Assembly (NCBI GenBank): GCA_046703545.1
Contig: JBJKSX010000037.1
Location: forward strand, 1-21,627
Length of the DNA: 21,627 bases
Source: JAJZOM01 sp046703545
GTDB lineage: Archaea > Thermoplasmatota > Thermoplasmata > Thermoplasmatales > Thermoplasmataceae
Reading direction: 5' to 3'
In this document: positions 7,081 to 14,729 of the stretch, piece after piece
How positions within the stretch are numbered: the stretch's first letter is position 1
How the letters are laid out: each line of letters opens with the position of its first letter
Notes under the pieces: generated by a model
Database searches by the model: none
What the model saw: the letters and a program-made list of their open reading frames with translations, nothing else
What the model was told of the DNA's origin: nothing
Made by a program: the position numbers and the translations under genes

Positions 7081-8067
7081 GTGCAGCACTTGACGGCAGA
7101 AAAATACGACAGCATAGTCATAGGTGCAGCTTCGGCAGGGCTCACTGCGGCCCTTTATTTGTCCAGGCAGGCCGCTTCAACCCTGGTCATTTCCAAGGAT
7201 ATAGGGGGGCAGGCCCTCCTCACTGATGACATTCAGAACTATCCCGGCTATGGCCAGATAAGCGGCTTTGAGCTCATGAACAAGTTCCAGCAGCAGGCCG
7301 CATCATATGGCACCAAGTTTGTTTACGATGAAGTTGTGTCAGTTGAAAAGCTTGAAGATGGCAATTTTTCAGTTAAGACCGGCTCCCAGGAGTATCAGTC
7401 AATTTCCGTGATCCTGGCATTCGGAAAGACCCCCATGAACCTCAATGTTCCGGGGGAGGACACTCTCAGGGGAAGAGGCGTTTCATACTGTGCTGTGTGC
7501 GACGGCCCCCTGTTCAAGCAACTTCCCATTGCGGTTGTGGGCATAGGGGAACACGTGCTTCAGGCAGCGGTTTACCTTTCGGGCCTTGCATCAAAGCTGC
7601 ACGTTGTGTACAAAGGCTCAAGGATAAGCGAGGATGACGAACTCTACCAGCAGCTCAGGGAAAAACCCAACGTGGAATTCCTGCTGAATTACAGTGTGGA
7701 AAAAATTGAAGGCGATATGACCGTTAACAAAGTCCACATCAAAAGCAACCAGAAGGGCTCCACAGAGAAGAAAGCGCTCGAAGTGGAAGGGCTTTTCATC
7801 GAGATGGGCTATATTGCAAAGACCGACTTTGTCAAGGGCCTGGTTGACCTGACCAAGGGAAATGAAATCATAACGGACAAGCTTGGCAACACTTCCCAGC
7901 CGGGGGTGTTCGCCGCGGGAGATGTCACCGACATACCCTACAAGCAGGCAGTTATTTCAGCAGGGCAGGGTTCAGTGGCGGCGCTTTCAGCTTACAACTA
8001 CATCCAGAAGAAACTTGGCCGGACTGCGGTCAAGTCGGACTGGAAATCAGTCAAGCCTGCAAGCTGA
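7081..8067 (+). CDS. trxB: thioredoxin reductase-like flavoprotein without a recognisable NAD(P)H motif
   Basis: A 328-residue protein of the low-Mr thioredoxin reductase family. The FAD fold is VIGAASAGLTAALYL (13-27), the redox-active pair is CAVCDG (Cys137, Cys140) and the second FAD motif is GVFAAGDVTD (275-284). In the central pyridine-nucleotide domain the usual GGGxSA is GIGEHV (154-159) and the HRRxxxRA motif that holds the NADPH phosphate is replaced by VYKGSRISE (176-184). Thermoplasma acidophilum TrxR is known to lack this motif and to use neither NADPH nor NADH well, so the electron donor here is probably unusual. The FAD motif itself is slightly atypical (GAASAG for GGGPAG). The start may be GTG 7081 or TTG 7090; AGGTG at 7079-7083 would be an SD six bases before the latter. 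Operon partner of thioredoxin. Confidence 0.9.
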   Translation: MQHLTAEKYDSIVIGAASAGLTAALYLSRQAASTLVISKDIGGQALLTDDIQNYPGYGQISGFELMNKFQQQAASYGTKFVYDEVVSVEKLEDGNFSVKTGSQEYQSISVILAFGKTPMNLNVPGEDTLRGRGVSYCAVCDGPLFKQLPIAVVGIGEHVLQAAVYLSGLASKLHVVYKGSRISEDDELYQQLREKPNVEFLLNYSVEKIEGDMTVNKVHIKSNQKGSTEKKALEVEGLFIEMGYIAKTDFVKGLVDLTKGNEIITDKLGNTSQPGVFAAGDVTDIPYKQAVISAGQGSVAALSAYNYIQKKLGRTAVKSDWKSVKPAS

Positions 8068-8070
8068 AAT

Positions 8071-8081
8071 TTCATTTTTTC
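8071..8081 (+). terminator. T6-tract terminator after the thioredoxin operon
   Basis: TTCATTTTTTC begins four bases past the stop codon. Short U-tracts of this kind are typical archaeal termination signals; no stable hairpin is seen. Confidence 0.35.
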
Positions 8082-8099
8082 GCTTCCATACGGGAGTAA

Positions 8100-8144
8100 C
8101 ATTTTAATTATCCACTCACTTCTATTGTGTATATCAGGAGTGAG
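8100..8144 (+). promoter_or_regulatory. TATA box and ribosome binding site of the 8152 gene
   Basis: ATTTTAATTAT at 8101-8110 is a TATA-like element, giving a start of transcription near 8133. GGAGTGA at 8137-8143 is then the ribosome binding site for a TTG start at 8152, about 8 bases away. This SD supports the TTG over the first in-frame ATG at 8170. Confidence 0.5.
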
Positions 8145-8151
8145 CTAACCT

Positions 8152-9465
8152 TTGGAAACTGACGATCCCATGCCAGACTATGAACCAGAAGACCCATGGG
8201 ACGGTCCATCTCCAGAAGCCCCGGAGGCAGAAAAGGAGGAGGAATCCAAGAGGCGGGACTTGCCCCCTGGGCCCAATGAGCTACGGGTGGTCAACAAGAT
8301 CGAAGAGTACACAAGAAATTCCCGCGGGCCAAGAATTCAGGTTATCAAGAGCCGGGACATCAAGAATGCCGAACATTTTTCAGAGAAAGTATTCAGGGTA
8401 CTGAAAACAAGGGGCTACAGGATAGAGGAACTGGATCCTGAAACGCTGAAGGGGGAACCAGATGAAGGCGGTTCTGACCCCAAGTTGATATACTCCATAA
8501 ACGAGGAAACCATAAAGCAGTTCCTAGGTGCAAATCTCACACAGTCTGAAAAGCCAATGAAATACCTGTTTGACAATTCAATGCTTTCCTACGTCAGGGC
8601 ACCAGTCCTGATCTCCACCGTAAGCGATGCTTTCTATGACAGGGTCGGGCTTCAGTCCTTCACTTCAGAAAAGGCAGCACCGAACAGGACGAGGGAGAGG
8701 AAGCACACATCCGCAGGCCGGAGCCCGGTCAACAGGCTCGCAATATGGAGCTTCTACTTTGCCTCAGCGGCTTTCGCCCTCAGTGCGATATATTCCCTTT
8801 TTGGCAATTATCTCACATTCTATGAGGGTTCCACTGGTTACACAATAGTTCCACTGGCAACACTGCTCCTGAGCATTGCAGCCATTGCTGTCAGGTCATT
8901 CAGCCTGTCCAGGGAGGACAGGGGCTCAGTGGCCCTAATCGTCTCTTCCATTTTGCTGTTCATACTGTTCCTTCTCTTCGGGATATTGGTATCTTACAAC
9001 ATCCTGAGCCAGAACTACTGGCCAAGCAACATCGCCAGTGCTCTGTTCAACTCAAGCAGTTTCACCCTGGTCATAATATCCGCAGTGATATTTGTCCTGG
9101 CAGTCTCCCGCTTCACACTATTCCTGGGCAAAAGATCCGGACCGGTGTCCTATGCCTTGTCCATTGTAGGTGCCATACTACTGATTTCCGCTGCCTTGAC
9201 ACATAATATGCCATACATCACCATATTCGGGCAGACGGTTTACAATCAGGCAAACATCGGTGCGCCTGCGCTTGTTAACCAGTTCAGCTTCAACCCGTCC
9301 CAGCCATTTTTCGGAACGGATTCGTCCTATTCAATTCAAGGCACAGCGCAGTATCTGCTGCTTAGAAACTGGATACTTTTCATTGCCAATGTTCTCCTGT
9401 CATCATCATTCATTCTGGCCATCAGGTCACAGAAGTCAAATTCCAGCTCTTCCCATGATTTTTAA
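8152..9465 (+). CDS. unrecognised membrane protein: acidic Pro-rich head, soluble domain, six helices
   Basis: A 437-residue protein I do not recognise. Residues 1-40 are acidic and proline-rich (DYEPEDPWDG, EAPEAEKEEE), probably disordered. Residues 42-170 look like a small soluble alpha/beta domain (IQVIKSRDIKNAEHFSEKVFRVLKTRGYRIEEL... SVSDAFYDRVG). Residues 174-195 are basic, then come six hydrophobic segments near 196-217, 230-250, 258-281, 303-320, 331-349 and 405-424. The loop at 350-404 is rich in Asn, Ser, Phe and Gln and may lie outside the cell; the C-tail is Ser-rich. The positive residues before helix 1 suggest a cytoplasmic N-terminal domain. It has its own promoter between the thioredoxin operon and the gamma-glutamyltransferase gene. 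No catalytic motif is visible; sensing or scaffold roles are possible but unproven. Confidence 0.85.
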   Translation: METDDPMPDYEPEDPWDGPSPEAPEAEKEEESKRRDLPPGPNELRVVNKIEEYTRNSRGPRIQVIKSRDIKNAEHFSEKVFRVLKTRGYRIEELDPETLKGEPDEGGSDPKLIYSINEETIKQFLGANLTQSEKPMKYLFDNSMLSYVRAPVLISTVSDAFYDRVGLQSFTSEKAAPNRTRERKHTSAGRSPVNRLAIWSFYFASAAFALSAIYSLFGNYLTFYEGSTGYTIVPLATLLLSIAAIAVRSFSLSREDRGSVALIVSSILLFILFLLFGILVSYNILSQNYWPSNIASALFNSSSFTLVIISAVIFVLAVSRFTLFLGKRSGPVSYALSIVGAILLISAALTHNMPYITIFGQTVYNQANIGAPALVNQFSFNPSQPFFGTDSSYSIQGTAQYLLLRNWILFIANVLLSSSFILAIRSQKSNSSSSHDF

Positions 9466-9470
9466 TGAAT
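9459..9470 (+). promoter_or_regulatory. TATA-like element ahead of gamma-glutamyltransferase
   Basis: TTTTTAATGAAT overlaps the end of the preceding gene. Transcription would begin near 9490, which is past the upstream GTG at 9479 and supports translation from ATG 9521. Confidence 0.35.
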
Positions 9471-9520
9471 TTTGAACAGTGTCAACACATACTCTTATTC
9501 AATTGAACCAATCTCCATCA

Positions 9521-11098
9521 ATGCGAACAAGGCCCAATGCCTTCTCAAGGAAAGGAGTGGTATCATCATCAAGCTTGCAGTCTTCACTTGCAGGTGCAAG
9601 AGTTTTGGAAAATGGCGGCAACGTCGCGGATGCAGCAATTGCTACCAGTGCAGTCCTCTGTGTGACACAGAACAATCTCTGTGGGCTTGGAGGGGACCTG
9701 TTCACGCTGGTGCGGATGGACGGCAAGCCTATCAGGGACATCAACGGTAGTGGCAGGGCCTCACACAATGCAACCATAGATTATTTCAGAAGCAAGGGCC
9801 TCGAGACTCTCCCGTTCAGGGGAGAAAACGCAGCACTGACAGTTCCCGGAATCGTGGATGCGTGGAAAACATTGAACAGGGGATATGGAACCATGGAGAT
9901 TGGCGACCTCCTTGCACCGGCAATAAAACTTGCAAAGGAAGGTTTCCCGGTCACCCACAACTATCACCAATCCATAGAAATTTCTGCCAGGTATCTTGGA
10001 GAGTATGGATGGAAAGACCTCTTCACCCCCGGAGGAAGGGTTCCGGAGACAGGGTCCATATTCAAGCAGAAGGAGCTGGGCGAAACACTCTCTCTTATAG
10101 CATCAGAAGGCCCTGAATCATATTACAGGGGCTTCCTCGCTGACAGGATTGTCAAGGGTCTTGAAGGCACTGGCTGTGTGCTTGATTCAGAGGATTTCAG
10201 GCAACATTCCACAACGGTCAGGGATCCGCTCAAGACAAGTTACCACGGCTACGATTTGTATGAAACGCGCCCCAACAGCCAGGCCGCAACGGCTGCACTG
10301 TGGCTCAATCTGTACGACATAATGACAGAGGATGGGGTTGCTTCAGATGAAGACAGGTTCATGAAATCCATAAGGAGTGGCCTAGTTGCATATGAACAGA
10401 GGGCCAGACACATAACTGACCCGGAGTACCATGACCTACCCATGGGATGGGGGACAAGGGAGTTTGCAGAAAAAGTTCTGAATGAGGCGGACCTTACCGT
10501 ATCATTCAAGGGAGAAGTCAAGGACCCCGGAGATACAACCTACTTCAACCTGGCAGACGGAGATGGAAATTCACTCTCAGTGATCCAGAGCAACTATGCG
10601 GGCTTCGGCACAGGAATAACACCAAAGGGGACTGGATTCATACTTCAGAACAGGGGCTCTTATTTCAGCCTGGACCCAGAACACCACAATGCACTTGTTC
10701 CGGGAAAGAGGACCTTCCACACGCTCTGTGCCGCAATGGGAGAAAAAGATGGCGAGTTCCAGTTTTCCGCCGGAACCATGGGCGGAGACATTCAGCCACA
10801 GGTTCATTTCCAGCTTATAACATCACTTGTGGATGATGAAATGGATCCACAACTGGCCCTGGACAGGCCAAGATGGGCGTTCCCGCACACCATATATGAA
10901 AAGCCGGGTGACATGATTGTGGAGTCAAGCCTTTATGGCACCCTTTCAGGATACAGGAATCTGCCACTGAGGCTCAAGGAGATAGACGACCTGTCATCCC
11001 AGACGGGCCACGCACAACTGGTGCAGATGAACAAGTTCGGTGTGGTGGTTGGCGGTGCCGACCCAAGGGGAGACGGCATTTCAATCGGCGCACAGTGA
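9521..11098 (+). CDS. ggt: gamma-glutamyltransferase / gamma-glutamyl hydrolase (YwrD-like)
   Basis: A 525-residue Ntn-hydrolase that hydrolyses or transfers the gamma-glutamyl group of peptides such as glutathione analogues. The family start MRTRP...SRKGVVSSS is followed by GGNVADAAIATSAVL (residues 33-47), the Arg of NGSGRAS (75-81), and the autoprocessing site DTTYFNLADGDGNSLS, whose first Thr (residue 339) would be the new N-terminal nucleophile. The later blocks GTGITPKGTGFILQNRGSYFSLDP and ALVPGKRTFHT belong to the YwrD-like branch; hydrolytic enzymes of this type are known from thermoacidophilic archaea such as Picrophilus. TTH of bacterial GGT is TTY here. No signal peptide, so it acts in the cytoplasm. 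ATG 9521 was preferred to GTG 9479 because homologues begin at this point. Neighbour of a peptide importer and an HTH-10 regulator, so probably in peptide use. Confidence 0.92.
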   Translation: MRTRPNAFSRKGVVSSSSLQSSLAGARVLENGGNVADAAIATSAVLCVTQNNLCGLGGDLFTLVRMDGKPIRDINGSGRASHNATIDYFRSKGLETLPFRGENAALTVPGIVDAWKTLNRGYGTMEIGDLLAPAIKLAKEGFPVTHNYHQSIEISARYLGEYGWKDLFTPGGRVPETGSIFKQKELGETLSLIASEGPESYYRGFLADRIVKGLEGTGCVLDSEDFRQHSTTVRDPLKTSYHGYDLYETRPNSQAATAALWLNLYDIMTEDGVASDEDRFMKSIRSGLVAYEQRARHITDPEYHDLPMGWGTREFAEKVLNEADLTVSFKGEVKDPGDTTYFNLADGDGNSLSVIQSNYAGFGTGITPKGTGFILQNRGSYFSLDPEHHNALVPGKRTFHTLCAAMGEKDGEFQFSAGTMGGDIQPQVHFQLITSLVDDEMDPQLALDRPRWAFPHTIYEKPGDMIVESSLYGTLSGYRNLPLRLKEIDDLSSQTGHAQLVQMNKFGVVVGGADPRGDGISIGAQ

Positions 11099-11129
11099 AC
11101 TGATCTTAATCAAACAAAAATTTGTCAAT

Positions 11130-11152
11130 TAATTTTATTCTCAATTTTTTTC
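11130..11152 (+). terminator. T-rich terminator after gamma-glutamyltransferase
   Basis: A pyrimidine-rich stretch ending in T7 (11145-11151) lies 46 bases past the stop. It has no strong stem and fits U-tract-type archaeal termination. Confidence 0.4.
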
Positions 11153-11203
11153 TAAACATAGGCACAGGAATCCATTATTTATTTGCTTTTTAAGAAGAAA
11201 AAT

Positions 11204-11219
11204 GTTGATATAGATCAAC
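11204..11219. promoter_or_regulatory. inverted repeat GTTGAT-ATAG-ATCAAC before the HTH-10 gene
   Basis: Perfect 6-base arms around four bases, ending 14 bases before the GTG start. It overlaps the position expected for a TATA box (GATATAG) of a leaderless gene, as an autoregulatory operator would. Confidence 0.5.
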
Positions 11220-11232
11220 CGATTCGAGATAT

Positions 11233-11922
11233 GTGGTAAATGTCTATAATGTTACCATCGGGCAGGATGACTGTCCCCACACGTTCATCACCGGAATGGT
11301 GAAGGACCTGGTCATCTACATCATGAACACCAGCGATGAACCCAATGGTTACCAGAACACTTTCAGCATATTTCTCTCAAAGGATGAAAAGGGGATGAGG
11401 CAGGCATTGAACCACCTGAAGAACTACCCTGACATCAGGGAAATCAACATTCTCGGCAAGAAGGAGAACATGATGTCTCTGACATACAGCTTCCCAAGGA
11501 CTTCTGCATACAAGAATGTGAAGAAAATTGGCTTCAGGCTCCACCCAGTTGTAGTAAGGGACGGAATCGAGAGATGGTTTTTTGTTTCTGAGGAAGCAAA
11601 TCTGTTGGGGGATGGAAAGTCAATGCTTGAAGACCAGCTCACTCGGGTAAGCTCAATAAAGAGGATGAGCACCAATGACTTCATAAGCTCCTATTCAAAG
11701 CTTTTCAATGGAATGTTGAAGCTGAGGCTGGACAACCAGACTGGCGGAAACGGTTCAGAGATCCTTTCAGAGGCATTGAGGGCCGGCTATTATGACTGGC
11801 CGAGGCAGTCCTCCCTGTCTCAGTTGAGCAAAAGCATAAATGTGCCACGCTCCACCCTGACATACAAGATAAGGAAACTGGAAAAGCGCATTTTTACAGA
11901 CCTTCAGGAAACAGACTACTGA
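11233..11922 (+). CDS. HTH-10 (bacterio-opsin activator-type) transcriptional regulator
   Basis: A 229-residue archaeal regulator. The C-terminal helix-turn-helix at 176-221 matches the HTH-10 family closely: LSEALRAGYYDWPRQSSLSQLSKSINVPRSTLTYKIRKLEKRI, with the hallmark GYYDWPR (185-191) and recognition helix RSTLTYKIRKLEK. The first ~160 residues form a ligand or partner domain of the type seen in non-GAF HTH-10 proteins, with no recognised cofactor site. GTG at 11233 is used because the overlapping ATG at 11231 hits a stop at once. It stands alone between the gamma-glutamyltransferase gene and the peptide transporter operon, all in the same direction, and is the best candidate regulator of both (inference). 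Target and signal are unknown. Confidence 0.88.
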   Translation: MVNVYNVTIGQDDCPHTFITGMVKDLVIYIMNTSDEPNGYQNTFSIFLSKDEKGMRQALNHLKNYPDIREINILGKKENMMSLTYSFPRTSAYKNVKKIGFRLHPVVVRDGIERWFFVSEEANLLGDGKSMLEDQLTRVSSIKRMSTNDFISSYSKLFNGMLKLRLDNQTGGNGSEILSEALRAGYYDWPRQSSLSQLSKSINVPRSTLTYKIRKLEKRIFTDLQETDY

Positions 11923-11925
11923 CGA

Positions 11926-11944
11926 TTTTTTTCGCCTGTTTTTT
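11926..11944 (+). terminator. double T-tract terminator after the HTH-10 gene
   Basis: T7 at 11926-11932 and T6 at 11939-11944 start four bases after the stop, separated by CGCCTG. This looks like a paired U-tract terminator. Confidence 0.45.
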
Positions 11945-11950
11945 AAGGGG

Positions 11951-11976
11951 AAATAATTATAAACCCAACTGAGTTG
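11951..11976 (+). promoter_or_regulatory. upstream TATA box and palindrome CAACT-G-AGTTG
   Basis: AATAATTATAAAC (11952-11963) is a good TATA element preceded by a GGGGA stretch; a transcript from here would have a leader of about 90 bases before the binding-protein gene. Directly after it lies the 11-base perfect palindrome at 11966-11976. This may be a second promoter of the peptide transporter operon. Confidence 0.4.
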
Positions 11977-12030
11977 TTAGAATTGTACCTAATTTTTTAT
12001 TACTTTAGTGTTTAAAGAATAGTTGACGTA

Positions 12031-12050
12031 TGACAATAAATGTCAATATA
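12031..12050 (+). promoter_or_regulatory. operator TGACA-ATAAA-TGTCA overlapping the dppA TATA box
   Basis: Perfect 5-base arms at 12031-12035 and 12041-12045. The right arm runs into CAATATAG (12044-12051), whose centre is about 27 bases before the ATG at 12074 and so is the likely proximal TATA box. A protein bound here would block promoter access. Confidence 0.5.
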
Positions 12051-12073
12051 GAACCCTTTATTTGTAGGCGGTA

Positions 12074-13693
12074 ATGAACAAAACAACAATGGCTGTTGTA
12101 GCCATTTTGGTTGTGGTTGTTGCAGTCGTCGGAGGTGTGGGCTTTTACATCACTCACACAGGCTCCAGTAAAACGGGAACCGGTCCCACGACGCCGCACT
12201 ACAATACCATAACATTTGCCAGCTCGGCTACACCGTCGTCTATAGACCCGGCAGTAGCGTTTGACACAAACTCTGTGTTCTTCGATGACCAGATCTACCA
12301 GACACTGGTTGCATACAACACCTCTACCTTCAACGGGCAGAAGGTTGGTTCAATAGCACCGGCACCTGGCCTTGCCCAGAACTGGACAATCGCCTCTAAT
12401 GGATCTATAACATTCCACCTGAGACAAAATGTGTCCTTTGCAAACGGTGACCACCTGAACGCATCAGATGTCGCATTCTCACTGAACAGAGTCATAACAA
12501 TGGCACAGGGACCAAGCTTCCACGTCAGGCAGTTCCTTAACTCAAGTGGAATACACGTTCTTGGAACATACTCAATCATGCTTGTGCCATCTGCACCATA
12601 CCCCTGGTTCCTTAACCTGTTCCAGCTCTGGGTGACCAGCATTGTGGACCCCTCTTACGTTAACGCGCATGGCGGAGTTCAGGCAGGCAAAGTCAACACA
12701 TACATGTCAACACATGCTATGGGAACAGGCCCCTATGAGCTTCAGAACTATGGAACACAGCAGATCACACTCGTGGCAAACCCCAATTACAGCGGACCAC
12801 AGCCAAACATAACGCAGATCATATACTCAATCGTCAGTTCACCATCCACACAGCAGACACTTCTGCAGAAGGGATCAGTGAATGTTGCACTGAACATACC
12901 TCTCAGTGAAATGAACACTGTGAAGAACTACACCAATGTGCAGGTCAAAACAGGACCAACTTCCTCCGAGTACTACGTTGGTATGGATGAGAACGTGACA
13001 CCATTCAACAACCTCTCCGTCAGGAAAGCAGTTGAATACGCAGTGAATGCATCTGCCATTACGGCTGGAGCTGTATTCGGCTATGGAACTACCATCTATA
13101 GTGGAATGGCCCCAACAATAGAGGCATACTCGCCTGTGTTCAAGCAGTATATGCAGAATGTGTCCATGGCCAAGAAGTACCTCGCACAGAACTCGACATA
13201 TGCGAAAGGCTTCACGACGCAGTTCTACTATACCTCTGGTGACCCAATAGGTTCACAGGTGGCTACGATCCTGCAGTCACAGCTTGCGGCAATCAATATA
13301 ACTGTGCAGTTGAACCCGGTTCAGTCTGCTACGTTTGATGTCACAGTTGGAGCTGGAACATATCCAATGTTCTATGATGGATGGGTCAACCTCCTTGCAA
13401 CACCAGATGATGGTCTCAGGCCACTGTTCAATGTTGCAAACTTGGGACAGGGTGGAAACTACAACTACTTCAACAACACAACGGTCTCACACGACCTCGT
13501 GAATGGAGGACAGCAGTACAACAAGGCAATAAGGGATGCAAACTACACACAGGCACAGCAGATCATTGCAGCCCAGGCAGTTGAGGTTCCACTGTTCAAC
13601 CTGCAGAACGTCATACCCATGACAACAAATGTCCATGGACTGCTTGTCTACCCAACGTTTGATATCTACGTAAGTCAAGCAACGTTGTCGTGA
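12074..13693 (+). CDS. dppA: peptide ABC transporter substrate-binding protein (SBP family 5)
   Basis: A 539-residue extracytoplasmic binding protein of the DppA/OppA family, delivering peptides to the permeases encoded next. A very hydrophobic N-terminal segment (residues 6-26, AVVAILVVVVAVVGGVGFYI) without lipobox acts as an uncleaved membrane anchor, followed by a Gly/Thr/Ser linker. The mature part has the family pattern: SIDPAVAFDTNSVFFDDQIYQTLV, then LAQNWTIASNGSITFHLRQNVSFANGDHLNASDVAFSLNRV, and later NLSVRKAVEYAVN. I count 17 NxS/T sequons, as expected for an N-glycosylated surface protein in an acidophile. ATG at 12074 sits about 27 bases after a TATA centre. First gene of the operon; the next starts nine bases after its stop. 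Ligand could also be another family-5 substrate such as an oligosaccharide, but the partner genes favour peptides. Confidence 0.93.
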   Translation: MNKTTMAVVAILVVVVAVVGGVGFYITHTGSSKTGTGPTTPHYNTITFASSATPSSIDPAVAFDTNSVFFDDQIYQTLVAYNTSTFNGQKVGSIAPAPGLAQNWTIASNGSITFHLRQNVSFANGDHLNASDVAFSLNRVITMAQGPSFHVRQFLNSSGIHVLGTYSIMLVPSAPYPWFLNLFQLWVTSIVDPSYVNAHGGVQAGKVNTYMSTHAMGTGPYELQNYGTQQITLVANPNYSGPQPNITQIIYSIVSSPSTQQTLLQKGSVNVALNIPLSEMNTVKNYTNVQVKTGPTSSEYYVGMDENVTPFNNLSVRKAVEYAVNASAITAGAVFGYGTTIYSGMAPTIEAYSPVFKQYMQNVSMAKKYLAQNSTYAKGFTTQFYYTSGDPIGSQVATILQSQLAAINITVQLNPVQSATFDVTVGAGTYPMFYDGWVNLLATPDDGLRPLFNVANLGQGGNYNYFNNTTVSHDLVNGGQQYNKAIRDANYTQAQQIIAAQAVEVPLFNLQNVIPMTTNVHGLLVYPTFDIYVSQATLS

Positions 13694-13702
13694 CGTGATG
13701 TG

Positions 13703-14719
13703 ATGAACAGTTTCCAAAAATTTTTTATTTTTAGAATTTTATCAATTATCCCAACCATTTTTGGGGTAATTCTGATAACTTTTTTTCTGGAACACGTAGT
13801 GCCAGGAAATCTAGCCCGTACACTTGTAGGACCAGAATACAACCCGCAACAATACCAGATACTAGTCAATGAACTTGGGCTCAACAAGCCTTTAACTGTT
13901 CAATTCGAAAATTACATTGGCTCACTGTTACATTTGAGCCTTGGTTATTCATACTATTTCGGGCAGTCGGTGAATTCACTGATACTCGAGAGGTTCCCCG
14001 CCAGTTTTGAACTGGCAATAGCCACTCTGATCATAACAATTCCCACTTCCATAGCACTGGGAGTGTTTGCCTCGCTTAGGGCCAACAAAGCAGGTGATCA
14101 CGGAGCCAGAGTTTCGTCACTCCTGGGAATATCAATGCCAGTGTTCTGGATTGAGATGGTGATGATCATTGTGTTCTATACCTACCTGGGATGGGCACCA
14201 GCACCAGATGGGCAGCTAGCTCTCAATCTGGTCGCACCTCATACCATCACCGGTATGATGATACTGGACAGCCTCCTGAACTTCAATTTCGCTGACCTGT
14301 TCAATACTACCTGGCACATCATACTGCCAGCCATAGGCCTCTCCTTGGCGGGCATAGCCACAATCTCAAGAGTATTGAGGTCAAGCATGCTTGATGTCCT
14401 GAACAAGGATTACATGAGGACCGTTTTCGCCATAGGGCTACCAAGGAACATAATCGTCAACAAGTACGCATTGAGGAATGCACTCCTTCCCGCCATTACC
14501 GTGGGTGCCATTAATGCAGGCGTGCTCATGGGCGGGGTAGTTCTCACAGAAACGGTCTTCACCTGGCAGGGAATGGGGCTGCTCGCGGTCACCGCTATTG
14601 ACCAGAGGGATTTTGCAGTTGTCATGGGAGTGGTGATGGTTTCAGCATTCCTGTTCACTTTGCTGAATCTCGTAGCAGACCTGCTATATGCTTACGTGGA
14701 CCCCAGAGTCAGGCTGTAG
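13703..14719 (+). CDS. dppB: peptide ABC transporter permease (DppB/OppB type)
   Basis: A 338-residue inner permease. N-terminal helix FFIFRILSIIPTIFGVILITFFLEHVVPG (about 8-36) is typical of DppB, followed by an external domain (NELGLNKPLTVQFENYIG...LGYSYYFG) and five further helices. The cytoplasmic coupling (EAA-like) loop is DYMRTVFAIGLPRNIIVNKYALRNAL at about 234-259, the contact for the ATPase. The C-terminus LLYAYVDPRVRL is a family hallmark. ATG 13703 was taken, with GTGAT upstream, although GTG 13700 is adjacent. The first 30 codons are much richer in A/T than the rest and carry a hairpin with T-tract (separate entry). Middle gene of the transporter operon; the stop overlaps the SD of the next gene. 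Confidence 0.95.
   Translation: MNSFQKFFIFRILSIIPTIFGVILITFFLEHVVPGNLARTLVGPEYNPQQYQILVNELGLNKPLTVQFENYIGSLLHLSLGYSYYFGQSVNSLILERFPASFELAIATLIITIPTSIALGVFASLRANKAGDHGARVSSLLGISMPVFWIEMVMIIVFYTYLGWAPAPDGQLALNLVAPHTITGMMILDSLLNFNFADLFNTTWHIILPAIGLSLAGIATISRVLRSSMLDVLNKDYMRTVFAIGLPRNIIVNKYALRNALLPAITVGAINAGVLMGGVVLTETVFTWQGMGLLAVTAIDQRDFAVVMGVVMVSAFLFTLLNLVADLLYAYVDPRVRL
13744..13787 (+). promoter_or_regulatory. intragenic hairpin plus T7 tract near the dppB start
   Basis: Arms at 13744-13754 and 13761-13771 pair over 11 positions (ten Watson-Crick and one G-U) around a six-base loop; T7 at 13780-13786 follows eight bases later. Earlier T-runs are at 13720-13731. In transcript form this resembles an attenuator between the binding-protein gene and the rest of the operon. 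Confidence 0.45.
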
Positions 14720-14729
14720 GTGAAAACAT

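Noticed and set aside
9479..9520. GTG start 14 residues upstream of the gamma-glutamyltransferase ATG
   Set aside because: No SD, and the family's usual start (MRxRP) coincides with ATG 9521; the presumed TATA box would place transcription start after the GTG.
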